From Psilocybe azurescens (lineage: Eukaryota; Basidiomycota; Agaricomycetes; Agaricales; Agrocybaceae), in NCBI GenBank assembly GCA_023853785.1, contig JAJIRX010000751.1:124001-188000 (forward strand): a DNA stretch of 64,000 bases, in the 5' to 3' direction. The position numbers and the translations under genes are program-made. Below the pieces are notes generated by a model, which was not told the origin of the DNA, made no database searches, and saw only the letters and a program-made list of their open reading frames with translations. This document shows positions 34,844-46,073 of the stretch, piece by piece (position 1 is the first letter of the stretch; the number at the start of each line of letters is the position of its first letter).

Positions 34844-37800
34844 TCAAAAAAGAACGATATTAGATGTTTGATCCCATCCAATGGCACACAACGATCCTTG
34901 AAGTGGTATTAATACACGGCTCTGCAGGTCAAATATTAGCACATACCTATGACATTCTGTTCCATCGGATGTGGCCCGCATATACACACCACCTTCTCCT
35001 TTCCCGGCGAAGGAAGATGTTTAATCAGCATTTCAACGGTAATCCTTCCTTTCGAGTACTCCCATCCATCCGGTACGTCCTTCCCCGTCAAACTATATTG
35101 TACCTTCACAAGTTCTTCATTCTCCCTCGCAAGGCGGTCTATTTCATCTTTGCACAGAATATCCTCAAAGTAACGATTGACGTCCAAGACCCACACCTTC
35201 GTCTTCAATTTCTCGTCTTGACAAGATAATGGATCGCTTAATATCGCGCGAAGAACTTGAAGGATTGGCGTTATCCCACTGCCGGCACAAATTAGCCCAA
35301 TCTCCGAGACGCGTATATCCTGGTGGTTGAACGTAGCGATCCCCCGGCCTTTCCATATGAAGTTCCCGATAGGGCCTTTAAGCTCGATGCTGTCGCCTAT
35401 AGTGAGATGTTCAAATCCGAGCGTTATCCGTCCACCTTCAGGGAATTCGGGAGTGGGATAATAGATCCTGAGTAGAGACCGCAACAAAGTCAGGGCGGTG
35501 GGAGCAGAAGATTTGACAGAACAACGCACTTGACAAGAAGATCCACGAATCCTTTATCATCTCTCTCAAACAGGGGCGTATACGCCCTCTGTACCATCTC
35601 ACCGAGCATGTCTGCCCCAGTGGATCTCGCAGCGCCCTTTCTCCGTAGCCGTACATAGAGATGTTGTCCGAATGCCAGCCCCAGCTCCTGATTCTTATCT
35701 CGTAGTGCGAATCTAAAAACCTTTGCATTCTTCGACACGGCACGTATCTCTACTAGCTTTACGCTGTTCCATTTCTTTGTTTGCAGAAAGGGCTTTGTAG
35801 GGTCATTAACGTCTTCGATGGAATTGCCTACGACGGAAGTCAATGTAGATGCAGATTTAGCAGCGTTATCGGCAGTAACAGAGACGTTGGCCTCTGCATT
35901 AACTTGATGAAGGGTGCCAATGTGAAATTCGGCAAGTTGCTTTTGCGCGTCTGAGCTGTGGATTGCCATAAAATCTTCTGTAGCATCTTCGCCTGCTACA
36001 AGCTCGATGGAAGGCGCACCACCTGGATGATCCTTGAAGAATTTGCTCCCGATGTACACCTGACGTCAATCACCATTCTATCAATTAGCATCCATCGCTC
36101 AATCAGTGGAGGGAGAGGGGATTTTACCTCGCCGCGAACCACAAACCATGCTTCCTCCTTCGCCTTATCTGACTCCAGCTCCGCCTGGCCGATTTTTTGG
36201 TAATGTCGGGTCTTATCATGCTTATTTTGTCTGGAGGTTTTGCATGGATAAAATTTGCTGTATCCGGACGCCTCGAATGCGACGAGAAATCAGGTTTGGA
36301 AGGATCGAGACCTTCATCTTTCAACCGCTGCATCCATCCGCCGAGCTGGGTGCCTGCCACTGTTCAAGGAGGATTAGCGTGTGAGGTAGAGCTAAATGCA
36401 ACCGGGACGCACTTGTCGGATGCTCAAAGCGGAGCTTTCCATTCTCCAGATGGTGTATGACGACCCTAAACCACCTTGAAGAACATCAAAAATTTGCTAC
36501 GAATATTTTGGTGCGCTGCATCTTCTCTCACCAGTTGTTCATCATCCCTGTCGCATTCCAGTACATATCACGAGGCTGCAATGCCAGCGCCTCGTCCATT
36601 CCTCTCACCACTATTGCATTATTATTTTTCAGCCTCTCTAAAGAAACCTCAAAAGACCAGAAGCACCAGCAGAAGCATGTATCAACTTCCCTCATGTCCA
36701 GGTCGCCATATATTGGGTCAGACGCAAAGCTGACGGTGCGGTATGCGTCTTCGGGGTACTTGATGAATGCAAGTTCCCATGTAGTTCCACTGTCAAATGA
36801 GATCTCGACGCGGGTAACACGACGACCGCCACCGGCGTAGGCGTAACCTTTGATTGTATAAGTCGGTCTCAAAGCCAAGAGTGTGTCGAGGATCTCTTCG
36901 TGATCTGGCTGCGCTATTGCACTGTTAACGTTTAGGTCGCGAATGATGTATCTGTTGAGAAAAAGAATCGGTACAAGTTCCTCTAGAGAGCATCCAGATT
37001 GAGGAAGTTACAAACCTTGGATCGTACCACCATTTCTTTTCTTTCCGAGCTTGATCAGGTCCGAGTGGCATAGGAAGAACTTTGTTGTCGTGGAAGTGAA
37101 GGTGGTGTTGGCTTTCCACCGAGGAGAGCTCGATTCTGTTTAGCCATTTAACGGATCTGCCTCCAATTTGACCAGGTACAATGAGACGAAGAGGATATCC
37201 ATGATCTGGCTCGAGTCTGTAGGATATCAGCGTCCACGTAACAGACAAAAAAGCAATCCAAAGACAAAACGCTCACGCGAGACCGTTCATTGCCCATGAA
37301 ATAATCATTCTCTTTTGCGCGTCGGTTGCCCAGCTCAGGAGTTGACTAGAAAGATATTTATGATCTCACAAATTTTGCGCTAGTCTACACATTCAACCGA
37401 CCTCGTTCCGTATGGCCCATTGGGCAGCTCGTCGGCCCCCCTCAAACACGACATGCTTTGCCCATCGGTTAGGGGTGAACAAATGCCAGAATGTCGGCCA
37501 GATACACGCCCGTAAATAGTGCTGTAGATAGCCCAGCGGCTCCCCATGAGAATCCCAGCGACTGTTGGACGACGTTTTGCTCTTTGCGACGATTGCCTGC
37601 GCATACGAGGGTGATAGGAATGGTCACGACTTGAAACTTGGTGCGTAGATCTTCGAGCGTTAAAGTTGTAGGGTTGGCGCATAATCTCGGGGAAAACAAC
37701 AGAAAGAATATGTTAGTCGATATGTTCCTGGTGTATTCAGATTATCAAGCTACACACATACCCGTGAACTTTCAATTGCCAATTATCTGCCCTTTCTTGA

Positions 37801-38307
37801 TCGATTTTCGGCACGGCACCATGATTTCTAACGAAGAAAAGATTACTGGAAGTAATAAATCCTTCTGTGTAGAGATCTCTGAGCTTGGCCTCGGTGTTGA
37901 AAGGGTGCTTTCCAGTCAGTCGGACGAGGCGGGGGTCTCGTGGAATCCAGGCATCAGGTGTGCCGCTAAAGTCGTCAAAGTGCAGTATTAGAACGGTGAA
38001 AGTATGTTCAGATAATATCGGGTACGTACAGATCAGGACTATCGATGTCTGAGCACGCGGATTCAGTTGGCATGTTTGGAAGGTTTAGATAAGAAGGTAA
38101 TCCGCGAGGAATGAGCGCCTGAGAGTCACATTCCTGAAACTTCTGCACGAGAGAGGGAGGATAGAATGGACTGGGTAGTCGTACACTTGAGCGTTGGGAG
38201 ATCGCGTTTTCTTCTTGTAACTCATGCCCAACCGACGAAGGAGATGTGGACGAATATTCCGAGAGACTGTATGAGGATGATAACGGGGAGACTTGAGAGT
38301 CAATCAT
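34844..38307 (-). CDS. niaD/nar1: Nitrate reductase (NAD(P)H), Mo-cofactor/cyt b5/FAD
   Basis: Reduces nitrate to nitrite in the cytosol, with electrons passing NAD(P)H-FAD-haem-Mo. The start is ATG 38307 (MIDSQVSPLSSSYS). The Mo-cofactor domain shows FFVRNHGAVP, the invariant Cys in VTIPITLVCAGNRRKEQN, GADELPNGPYGT and PDHGYPLRLIVPGQIGGRS. The dimer domain contains YTIKGYAYAGGGRRVTRVE. The cytochrome b5 domain has the haem ligand motif FFKDHPGG. The FAD/NAD domain has QRAYTP, CAGSGITPILQV and CGPHPMEQ, ending WDQTSNIVLF with stop at 34844-34846. It is about 900 residues, as expected, with about ten introns, the last about 50 nt. Homopolymer breaks sit at 37436-37441, 37472-37475 and 36193-36198; the first two cancel. 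The transporter gene lies directly upstream on the same strand. Confidence 0.95.
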
Positions 38308-38750
38308 CAAGGGAATGTCGAATTGTGGGTGTGGTTAGCTACATCTCAAAATTGCATGTAGCGTCAAACTTACCAGCAGGTAGCATGTTGAGAATGGCTC
38401 TCGAAATGCAATTACACACTGCATATTTGTCAACCTTAGTCTCTCTATCGCTATCGCTATCGCTTCCAGAGACCCACTACCTCCGTCGACGATAAGGAGT
38501 ACCCCATTTGCCCACTCCGACTTCTTGATGTTCTCTGCATACAGGCGATAACAAGATTATCGTTCTTCGGGGTAACAATTATGGGAAAGAGGCGATAACT
38601 ACGTGTCAGATACGCGCAACAATCGGCGTGTGAGCTACGGGTGACAAGTCAAATATAGATTTAAAGTTGCACGGCACGCCTGCCGTCGATCCTTCACATT
38701 GGGTGCTATTAATTTCACTGTTTTTTTTGGGACTTGTCCTCAGAGAAGTG
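38308..38750. promoter_or_regulatory. Spacer between nitrate transporter and nitrate reductase genes
   Basis: About 440 bp between the transporter stop and the reductase ATG, presumably holding the reductase promoter and the transporter terminator. It contains a CTATCG hexamer run (38444-38462) and several GATAA/TTATC words (for example near 38489, 38545, 38555 and 38593), the core bound by GATA-type nitrogen regulators of fungi. The GATA link is inference from motif alone. Confidence 0.4.
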
Positions 38751-40746
38751 CTAAAATTTTGGTACAGGAATAAGTAAGATAAAAACGTTTATCGCGATTG
38801 AAATAACACCCATTATCCAGAAGGATTTTCCCACTTCGGGAACAAATCTGAACACGAGAGCGAAGATGATACCACCGAGGTTTCCGAAGGATCCTACAAG
38901 TCCAGACATGAAACCCTAACAACGATAAGCACCGAAATCCCGCGCCGCGAGGTTTGGATGACATGAGACTCACATTATTGAATGCATTACAGTGAGGAAC
39001 GAGAGAGAAATTGGCACCATTTCCTAATTCTGAGAAAATGGCTATCACTGAGAAGACACCCATCAATACCGATACTATGAAGCCCAAAAAATCAGTGTTA
39101 TGGGCCGTGAATAAAGGTAAAATGAAATGGCTGTACACTGCGCATTGTTTGAATGGCGACGGTTCTGCAGATAGAATCCAGCAGCCAGTAGAGAGGCACC
39201 CATGATTAACCCGGTGAGCAGAGTCCACATCTTCTTACCCCTGGTACCGTAGTATCGGTAGATAACGTCTCCCAAATATCCACCGAATGGGCGTGTGATG
39301 AGGTTAAGGAAGCCGCTAGCCATTAGATTAACATCGAGAGAGGCACGCCCAATTAGAAAACCACGTACAATATCGATGTGTAGTAACCAGCTGTGGTTTG
39401 GGTGAATCCTGGTTGTCTCTTGCTGAAAAGATTGAAGAGAACTCCAGAAATATTGCTGTCAATCGCCAACTCAATGCCAAAGGTGGTAAGATACGCCAGG
39501 GCAGGGAGCCATGTTAAAGGATTGACGAGAAGTCGGAATGTAGACTTGATGGTGAGCGTTTCGTTGACGGCAAAGTCGACAGCCGATCGAATAGCGTTAA
39601 CATCCTCATCCTGCTCCGTGACTTGCTCTAGGCTGGTGATTGTCTTTTCGTTGTGCCCGAATTTATTTTTCTGCATAACTTTTTCGTCATCCGAATAGTG
39701 TATTTCGTGCCCTTGCCGAGTTGCTATTTGGGTGGCAAGGGTATTGTGTCTTTCAGACCATCTTCCAACCGGATGATCGGTTCCGAACATGAATATCAGA
39801 CCTGATACAATAAGCAAAATAGGAACGCTAGGGATGGACAGATAATGTTTGTTCAGCATCGTGACGCTTGACTATGATATATGTAAGAACTGACGGAATA
39901 ATTGCAAAGGATGCTCGCCACGCGACGTGAGGTGTTAGGCCTCTAGACGTCAAGCCTTGGAAAAGGGATGTCATAATTGCAAAAGTTGCACCACCACTGA
40001 CATTAGACATCGAAAATCAGTATATGATCCTTCACAGGGGCGCATACACGAACCCCATGTTGCCTATGAAACGAAAAAGAGACCATCAGAAAAGGAAATG
40101 ATAAGAGATTGACTTGCCCACCCCATCCCCCAACTAACGCATTAGCTGTACCAACGCAGTTCTTATCAAAGAAGGCCGAGGTCCACGCCTGACAAGGCAC
40201 AAAGGTAGCCCCAAGAATTCCAATGAAAAACCGTAAAACATAAAGTGTTTTTGCGCTATTTGCAGTCCCCGCAAGTCCGGATGGAATAGCACCTAGTATA
40301 AGAAGATATGCCATCACTTTCCTGGGTCCGTACTTGTCGACAAGCGGACCGACGACGACTCGCATGACCAGGGTAGAGGACAGGGCAATGGTATTGGAGT
40401 TTGCCACCTCAGCCGCGGAGAGGTCAAGATCAGATTTGATGGCGTCGGGGATGAGTGGGGAAAGGCGAACCAGGATAGAAAGGCGACAAAGAAACCAACT
40501 GCACGTTCAAGTTGAATAACGCCCGATGACGAATACCGTGTACATATTAGTACGCATTTTTTCAGTAAAAGAACAGAACATACGCCAGCTAAGATGAAAC
40601 GCTCTCGCATACGGATCCCGCAAATTGAAGATTGGTATTGTATAACTCTTCAAATTGACAGGGTTAACGATAGCCGGCTGCCAGAGATGCGACCACTCGA
40701 AGGAGGGAGCTTCACGAGACAATTTGTGTGTTTGTGTGTCAACCAT
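38751..40746 (-). CDS. nrt2/nrtA: High-affinity nitrate/nitrite transporter (MFS, NNP family)
   Basis: A plasma-membrane MFS symporter that brings nitrate into the cell for the reductase next door. The start is ATG 40746 (MVDTQTHKLSREAPSFEW). It has about 12 membrane segments. Family marks are VVGPLVDKYGPRKVMAY (the MFS loop motif), FFIGILGATFVPCQAW with SAFFDKNCVGTANAL, and the first nitrate signature GGWGNMGSGGATFAIM assembled over two short introns. A central loop of about 80 residues (GTDHPVGRWSERHN to NETLTIKST) is typical of fungal NRT2. The second half has NLITRPFGGYLGD, FSELGNGANFSLVPHCN and GLVGSFGNLGGI; the stop is at 38751-38753 after PVPKF. Introns are 45-65 nt. One break in a G-run (40457-40460), where one more base restores the frame, is probably a sequence error. 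Confidence 0.95.
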
Positions 40747-43148
40747 TTGTGGGACTTAGACAGGAGACTATCGGTGATGTTGGAGAAAAGGAGACGAGGT
40801 AGATATCCTTCACGATCAATGGGTTCCTTCGAAGGCGTACTGAAAGATGAGAGCCAAATTGAAACCTTGAGCCCGTCTAAAGCCTGTAACTCTGTAACAC
40901 TGACCTCAAGGTAGATTCTGATAGAAGACGAAGCACTTGCGTGAGGTAATTAGTGCCAGTGAAACCAAACTTTGCACGGATTCCAGTTGGCCATGATAGC
41001 CCCGAATAGATGTGCAATCCTATACAAATCTCTCAGAAAGGTAAGTGTCCCCAAGGTTCTCTCACACCAGTGGATAAACTATCTCCGAGCCATACTCCGC
41101 TGCGGCTCGGTTGATAATTGGTCGATAAGAACTCGAAATACTTGGCCCCCGTCATTGGAGGCTTGAGCGATGATTTGCGAAATTGACCAGCATTTGCCTC
41201 GGTGAGGAAAGATGGAATGTCAGTAGGTCAGTGGCTCACTTGTGCTGACCGTATCAATTCAACAAGAACTCAAGTGCGCCCACAGCAGCTATTTGCTTGT
41301 TAATGTTTGGCAACCCCACCCCCTTCTGTTAGTTGATCCAAATTTGATCACCCACTGTTAGGGTGTTAGAAAATTGCAGTACGCAACAGCGACGAGCTTG
41401 TATTATAATACGAGACATATATAAGCTAGCCAACCAAAGGATATTGTTAACTTTGTAGGCCGAGCACCATCTCCCTTATGGTACCCAACATAGTCCCACG
41501 AAGTCAAAGATATGTGATCTATTGTTAGACATGATAAGGGCCCTCGGACCATTTAACATTGGCCGGGCTTTTACGCGTGTCTAAGTAATTGTAGTGTGGC
41601 ATTCAACGTTAAGCAGCAATCGCCCATCAGTTGAATAACAGCAATCCATAGACAATGCTTTCACAATGCCGTTTTTTCACCGCTATTCAGTCTGGCAGTA
41701 GGCCGCGTCAATCAAATTCATCGAAATACAGAAATAAACCATTCAAGTTGTCCCTGGTATGCTACATAGGTTACAGTGCCAACTTCCCAATGAATTTTTC
41801 AGCAAAAATCTATTCAAGATGTTTACGAAGTATTGTGTATATTTTGGTCCTCTGTAGGAAACTTCGAACCCGACGGAGCATCCCCCGTTCAGAAATCTGT
41901 ATTAAGCGGGCACTGGTATTTATTTAACAGCAATCGGATTTTGTCTATCGTTCTCAAAGAACGTGCAAAATGTACTAAAGGTATACATGAGCCATCTACG
42001 TTTCAAATTAGACCTTCTTGAAACTTAAATCAATCAAGTAAGGTCTTATGCTTAATTCAAGTCTCGTGTACGTCTCCGTGGGCTCGAAAACCAGGAGGCA
42101 TCAACTTCACCGACCTATATTGCTGGCTGTCTCTGGCCCTCAATATCGCTATGACAGTCCCAATTTGTTCCTGTCTATTTTACTATTTCAGACGTGTGCC
42201 AAACGTACTGAGAGCAGAACACGGAACACACTATACAAGCGTAGCCGCCATGATTGTGGAGTCCACGGCACGCTATTCTGCGTTCTGACTCTGCTTTCTT
42301 ATACCATTCGCTCTCAACAATCCTACCCCAAACAGGTTTATTCAGATGGTCACAGAGGTTCAAGTAATCGTTATTTGGGCTATTGAATATTGAGCCGGTC
42401 CCACTAAATTTTGACAATGGCCACTCTTATCACCATCTATCGAGTAGCTTACAGCAATGCATGGACTGAGAAAATGTGACTCGTTCTCCACAGATGACCG
42501 TCAGACTCAGTCTATCACTGCAGTCGAATTCAAACACCCCACTACCTTAATCGATCTTTTCTTATCACCCGACACTTTGCAGTCATGATGACTACACCAT
42601 GTACAATCACAGAGCAAGTGGTAGACAAAAAAATGGCAATTACTTACAAGGAAGGCATCCCACACTCGGTTCGTAGATCACTCTCGATAGGACCACCGTG
42701 CTGGGTTGGATATCAACATTCAGGGCATAGACGTGCGACAGAGTTCAATATCTAGTCTTTTCAAAGGAGACTTCTACCATGGTCGGCAAGCGTGGTAGAA
42801 GTCTGTTACACAGTGGTGTAGACAACTTGTAAAATACATATAAGAGCCCGTCATCTGCACATGAGAATGAATTGTCAACAATAAAATGCATTCTCAATAA
42901 TCTTTTCCGATGCTGGAGTAATTTCTGCTTGGTAACTTCCAATTACACAAGTAAACCAATATGAATCTTATTTTTATTGTTAAATTTAAGCAGACCGAAT
43001 CTTCTTGGAAGCTACTAATGTTTAAAGCCCGAAGACTTCCATACCCTCAATGACCATGTACAATACTACTCATGGTATCAGCGAGAGAGAATTTCCGGAT
43101 GATGGCATCCCCTTACCCTGTGCAGCAAAAAAAGAGCCCTTTAAATTC
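40747..43148. other. Intergenic DNA, no gene recognised
   Basis: About 2.4 kb upstream of the nitrate transporter, so the first part probably holds its promoter. Short ORFs at 41655-41927 and 42048-42386 have no domain. No nitrite reductase sequence (sirohaem or Fe-S motifs) was seen here or elsewhere in the window. Confidence 0.4.
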
Positions 43149-43169
43149 CAGTACTTTACCATCCCCCAC

Positions 43170-43276
43170 ACAGTCCATATGGACTCCAGTGGTCTCCAGT
43201 GGACTCCACTGGACTCCACTGGACTTGCCTATATACTGAGTGTAAAAGGTAAACAGAGTCCAGTGGACTCCAGTGG
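43170..43276. repeat. Left-arm dyad array of the copy-2 element
   Basis: Consecutive 10-bp GTCCASTGGA-type units from about 43183 to 43222 and again at 43257-43276, cut by the hAT-like MITE and resuming at 43901. Confidence 0.8.
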
Positions 43277-43900
43277 TAGTGTTGCCGTGGTCCGGTTCAG
43301 TCCGGTTCTCAGCATGGTTTTGCTGAACGCCGAACTGGACCTTACGTTCGGTTCAGTGATTTTTCTGAACTCTGAACCGGACTCCCCATTCAGATTCAGT
43401 TCAGGTTTGGACGTGTTCGAACCGTTTCAAATTGTGGTGGCCAAAAATTACTTACAAATTGCAATATACATAAGATTCCACTCTTTTCCACCGAAAAATC
43501 AATATTTCGAAGGCTCCAGTGTACTCTCAGAGCTTTGCCTACCAAATCACGGATATTTCGGACAAGTTGCTTGATCAGGCGACGTGAGAATACTTTCGGC
43601 AAAGACTTCAAGTTTCTGGGGATCTTGAATGACCTGCCGCGGTGCCGTTTCCCCATCAAAGAAAGCATTTTGGCTACTCTCCTCTTGTCCAAGGTAGATA
43701 ATTTGCACAAAAATATAGAAAATTTACCCACTTACTGCCTTCAGTTCGGTTCAGGTTCGAACCTAGTGTCCGAAGCCTGAACCTCGAACCGGACTTCACG
43801 TTCAGTTCTGGAATTTTTCGAACTTTGAACTGGACCAGCGTCCGGTTTGGCATTGGTTCAGGTTCGAACCTCGGTTCAGAACCGGACTACGGCAACACTA
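43277..43900. mobile_element. hAT-like MITE, 624 bp, 8-bp TSD
   Basis: The ends are TAGTGTTGCCGTGGTCCGG and the inverse of TAGTGTTGCCGTAGTCCGG. TCCAGTGG lies directly outside both (43269-43276 and 43901-43908), an 8-bp duplication, although the host array is itself made of that word. Subterminal regions repeat CGGTTCAG and GGTTCGAACC many times, as hAT transposase-binding clusters do. No coding capacity. Confidence 0.82.
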
Positions 43901-44159
43901 TCCAGTGGATTCCACTGCACTTTAGTAGATCTTATACTATACAGTGAATATGGACTAAAATAACTGTAGTCCACTGGACTTGATACAGTAAATAAATTCA
44001 ATCTTAACATAAATTCAGATTAGTGGAATACAGTATATTAATAACTATTTAATACATTACTACATATCTACATGCGAGGGCCAAGACAAAAGGAAGAAAA
44101 AAGCGAATAAAATAAAAAATAAAAAAGGGGGGGCAGGAGCAGTACTTTACCATCGTACG

Positions 44160-45420
44160 TGTTGTCCGTCGGGTTGTTGGTACCGTGTCCGTATCTGTCA
44201 CTGTCGCAGCCGCCGTACCTGTCCTTGTCGCTGTCGCAGCCGCCGTCCCCATCCTTGTCGTTGTCGCAGCTGTTGTCCCTGTCCATCCTCATTGCTGTCG
44301 CAGCCGCCGTCTGTGTCTGTGTCCTTGTCCCCGTCTCTGTCGTCCCTGTCTGTCCTTGTCCCTGTTGCAGCTGCCGTCCGCATCCGTGTCCGTGTCCTCG
44401 TCCTCATCCTCGTCCGTGTCCGTCTTTGTCACTGTCGCAGCCACCGTCCCTGTCCTCATTGTTGTTGCAGCCGTTGTCCTTGTCCTTGTTCTTGTCCTTG
44501 TCCTTGTCCTTGTCCTTGTCCTTGTCCTTGTCCTTGTCCTTGTCCTTGTCCTTGTCCTTGTCCTTGTCCTTGTCCTTGTCCTTGTCCTTGTCCTTGTCCT
44601 TGTCCTTGTCCTTGTCCTTGTCCTTGTCCTTGTCCTTGTCCTTGTCCTTGTCCTTGTCCTTGTCCTTGTCCTTGTCCTTGTCCTTGTCCTTGTCCTTGTC
44701 CTTGTCCTTGTCCTTGTCCTTGTCCCTGTCATGCCCATCCGTCCTTGTCCCTGTCGCAGCCGCTGTCCGCATCTGCATCCTTGTCCTTGTCCCTGTTGCG
44801 TCCACATCCTTGTCCCTGTTGCATCCACGTCCGTGTCTGTCTTTGTCGCTGTCACATCCATGTCCGCATCTGTCCTTGTCGCCATTGCAGCCACCGTCCC
44901 CGTCCTTGTCATTGTCGCAGCCATTGTTCGTGTCTGCGTCCTTGTCCTTGTCCCTGCCGTCCCCGTCTGTCCTTGTCCCTGTCGCAGCCACCGTCCCCAT
45001 CCTCGTTGTTGTTGCAGATGTTGTCCATGTCCGGCGTCCGTGTCCTTGTCCTCATCCTTGTCCCTGTCGTCCCTGTCCGTCCTCATCCCTGTCGTGTCCA
45101 TGTCCGGCGTCCTTGTCCTTGTCCTTGTCCCTGTCCATCCTTGTCCCTGTCGTGTCCATGTCCGTGTCCTTGTCCTTGTCCTTGTCCCTGTCCGTCCTTG
45201 TCCCTGTCGTGTCCATGTCCGTGTCCTTGTCCTTGTCCTTGTCCCTGTCTGTCCTTGTCACTGTCACAGCCACCATCCCCATCCTTGTTGTTGTCACAGC
45301 CGTTGTCCATGTCTGCGTCCGGCGCCCCTGTCCTCGTCCATGTCCATCCTTGTCCCTGTCGCACCCACCGTCTGCATCTGCATCCTCGTCCTCGTCCTCG
45401 GTCGTCAACCTCTGTCACAT
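44160..45420. repeat. Hexamer (TTGTCC) array, about 1.2 kb
   Basis: A nearly pure TTGTCC array (about 44475-44725, over 40 units) within a longer region of imperfect TTGTCCNTGTC and TGTCGCAGCC units. The hexamer has no stop in any of the six frames, so Leu-Ser, Leu-Val, Pro-Cys, Lys-Asp and Arg-Thr dipeptide ORFs of 200-460 codons overlap. None has gene-like features. Confidence 0.92.
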
Positions 45421-45729
45421 AGGGTTGACTGTCGCCTGGCTCTGACCGACGAGGTGGTGGTGGTGGTAGTCGGAAGAAAGGTTGGGGTCGTTCATTTGAT
45501 GGTTGTCATGCCGATCGGCCGATGCCAAGCACGTGTGCGCATCACATGTGCTTGTGAAATTTGACCCTGCAGACTGAACAAAATACAAAATTGTATCCAT
45601 AGGGAGGCTTTGCTCCTAAGTGTATTTAACTGTTGTTTCATTTAATTGTTATTTCATAGAGTTTATTTCCATTGATTCTACTCTTTTATTTTTTGCAATT
45701 AATATTAATAACTAATGATCATACTTTGG

Positions 45730-46060
45730 ATATTGTGTTAATTATTGCATCCAGTGGGCTCCAGTGGATTCAACTGGACTCCACTGGACTGTGCTAATAA
45801 ATATATTATTTGTTGTTGTTCAGTGAATATTTAAGCCCCAGTCCAGTGGACTCCAGTGGACTCCAGTGGACTTGACTGGACTCATAATCCACTGGACTGA
45901 GACTGGACTGAAAATTTGGCAGGAGTCCAGTGCAAGTCCAGTGGACTCCAGTGGACTGCAGTCCAGTTCCAGTCCAGTGGACTGGACAATCTGTCAGCCA
46001 GTTTGGCTGGACAGAGAGTCCAGTGGAGTCCAGTGGAGTCCATATGGATTGTGTGGGGAA
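45730..46060. repeat. Right-arm dyad array of the copy-2 element
   Basis: GTCCASTGGA units in the same order and spacing as 17459-17800, with the shared TGTGCTAATAAATATATT spacer at about 45790. Confidence 0.82.
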
Positions 46061-46073
46061 AGGAAAAACCTCA

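Larger units (their letters stand above)
43149..46073. mobile_element. Non-autonomous TIR element, GTCCASTGGA arms (copy 2)
   Basis: Second copy of the element at 15608-17816. The left end has CAGTACTTTACCATCCCC, then ACACAGTCCATATGGACTCC; the right end has GGAGTCCATATGGATTGTG. The last about 600 bp (45480-46073) match copy 1 closely, including a GATCGGCCGATGCC stretch, TGAACAAAATACAAAA and the right dyad array. The core is a hexamer array, not the 78-bp unit. A hAT-like MITE interrupts the left arm. CAGTACTTTACCAT occurs again at about 44141, just before the hexamer array, so the core may itself be a nested piece. No clear target duplication was found. Confidence 0.72.

Noticed and set aside
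44159..45564. Long plus-strand ORFs (376-459 codons) of Leu-Ser, Leu-Val and Pro-Cys repeats
   Set aside because: All six frames are open because of the TTGTCC hexamer; there are no domains, introns or start context.
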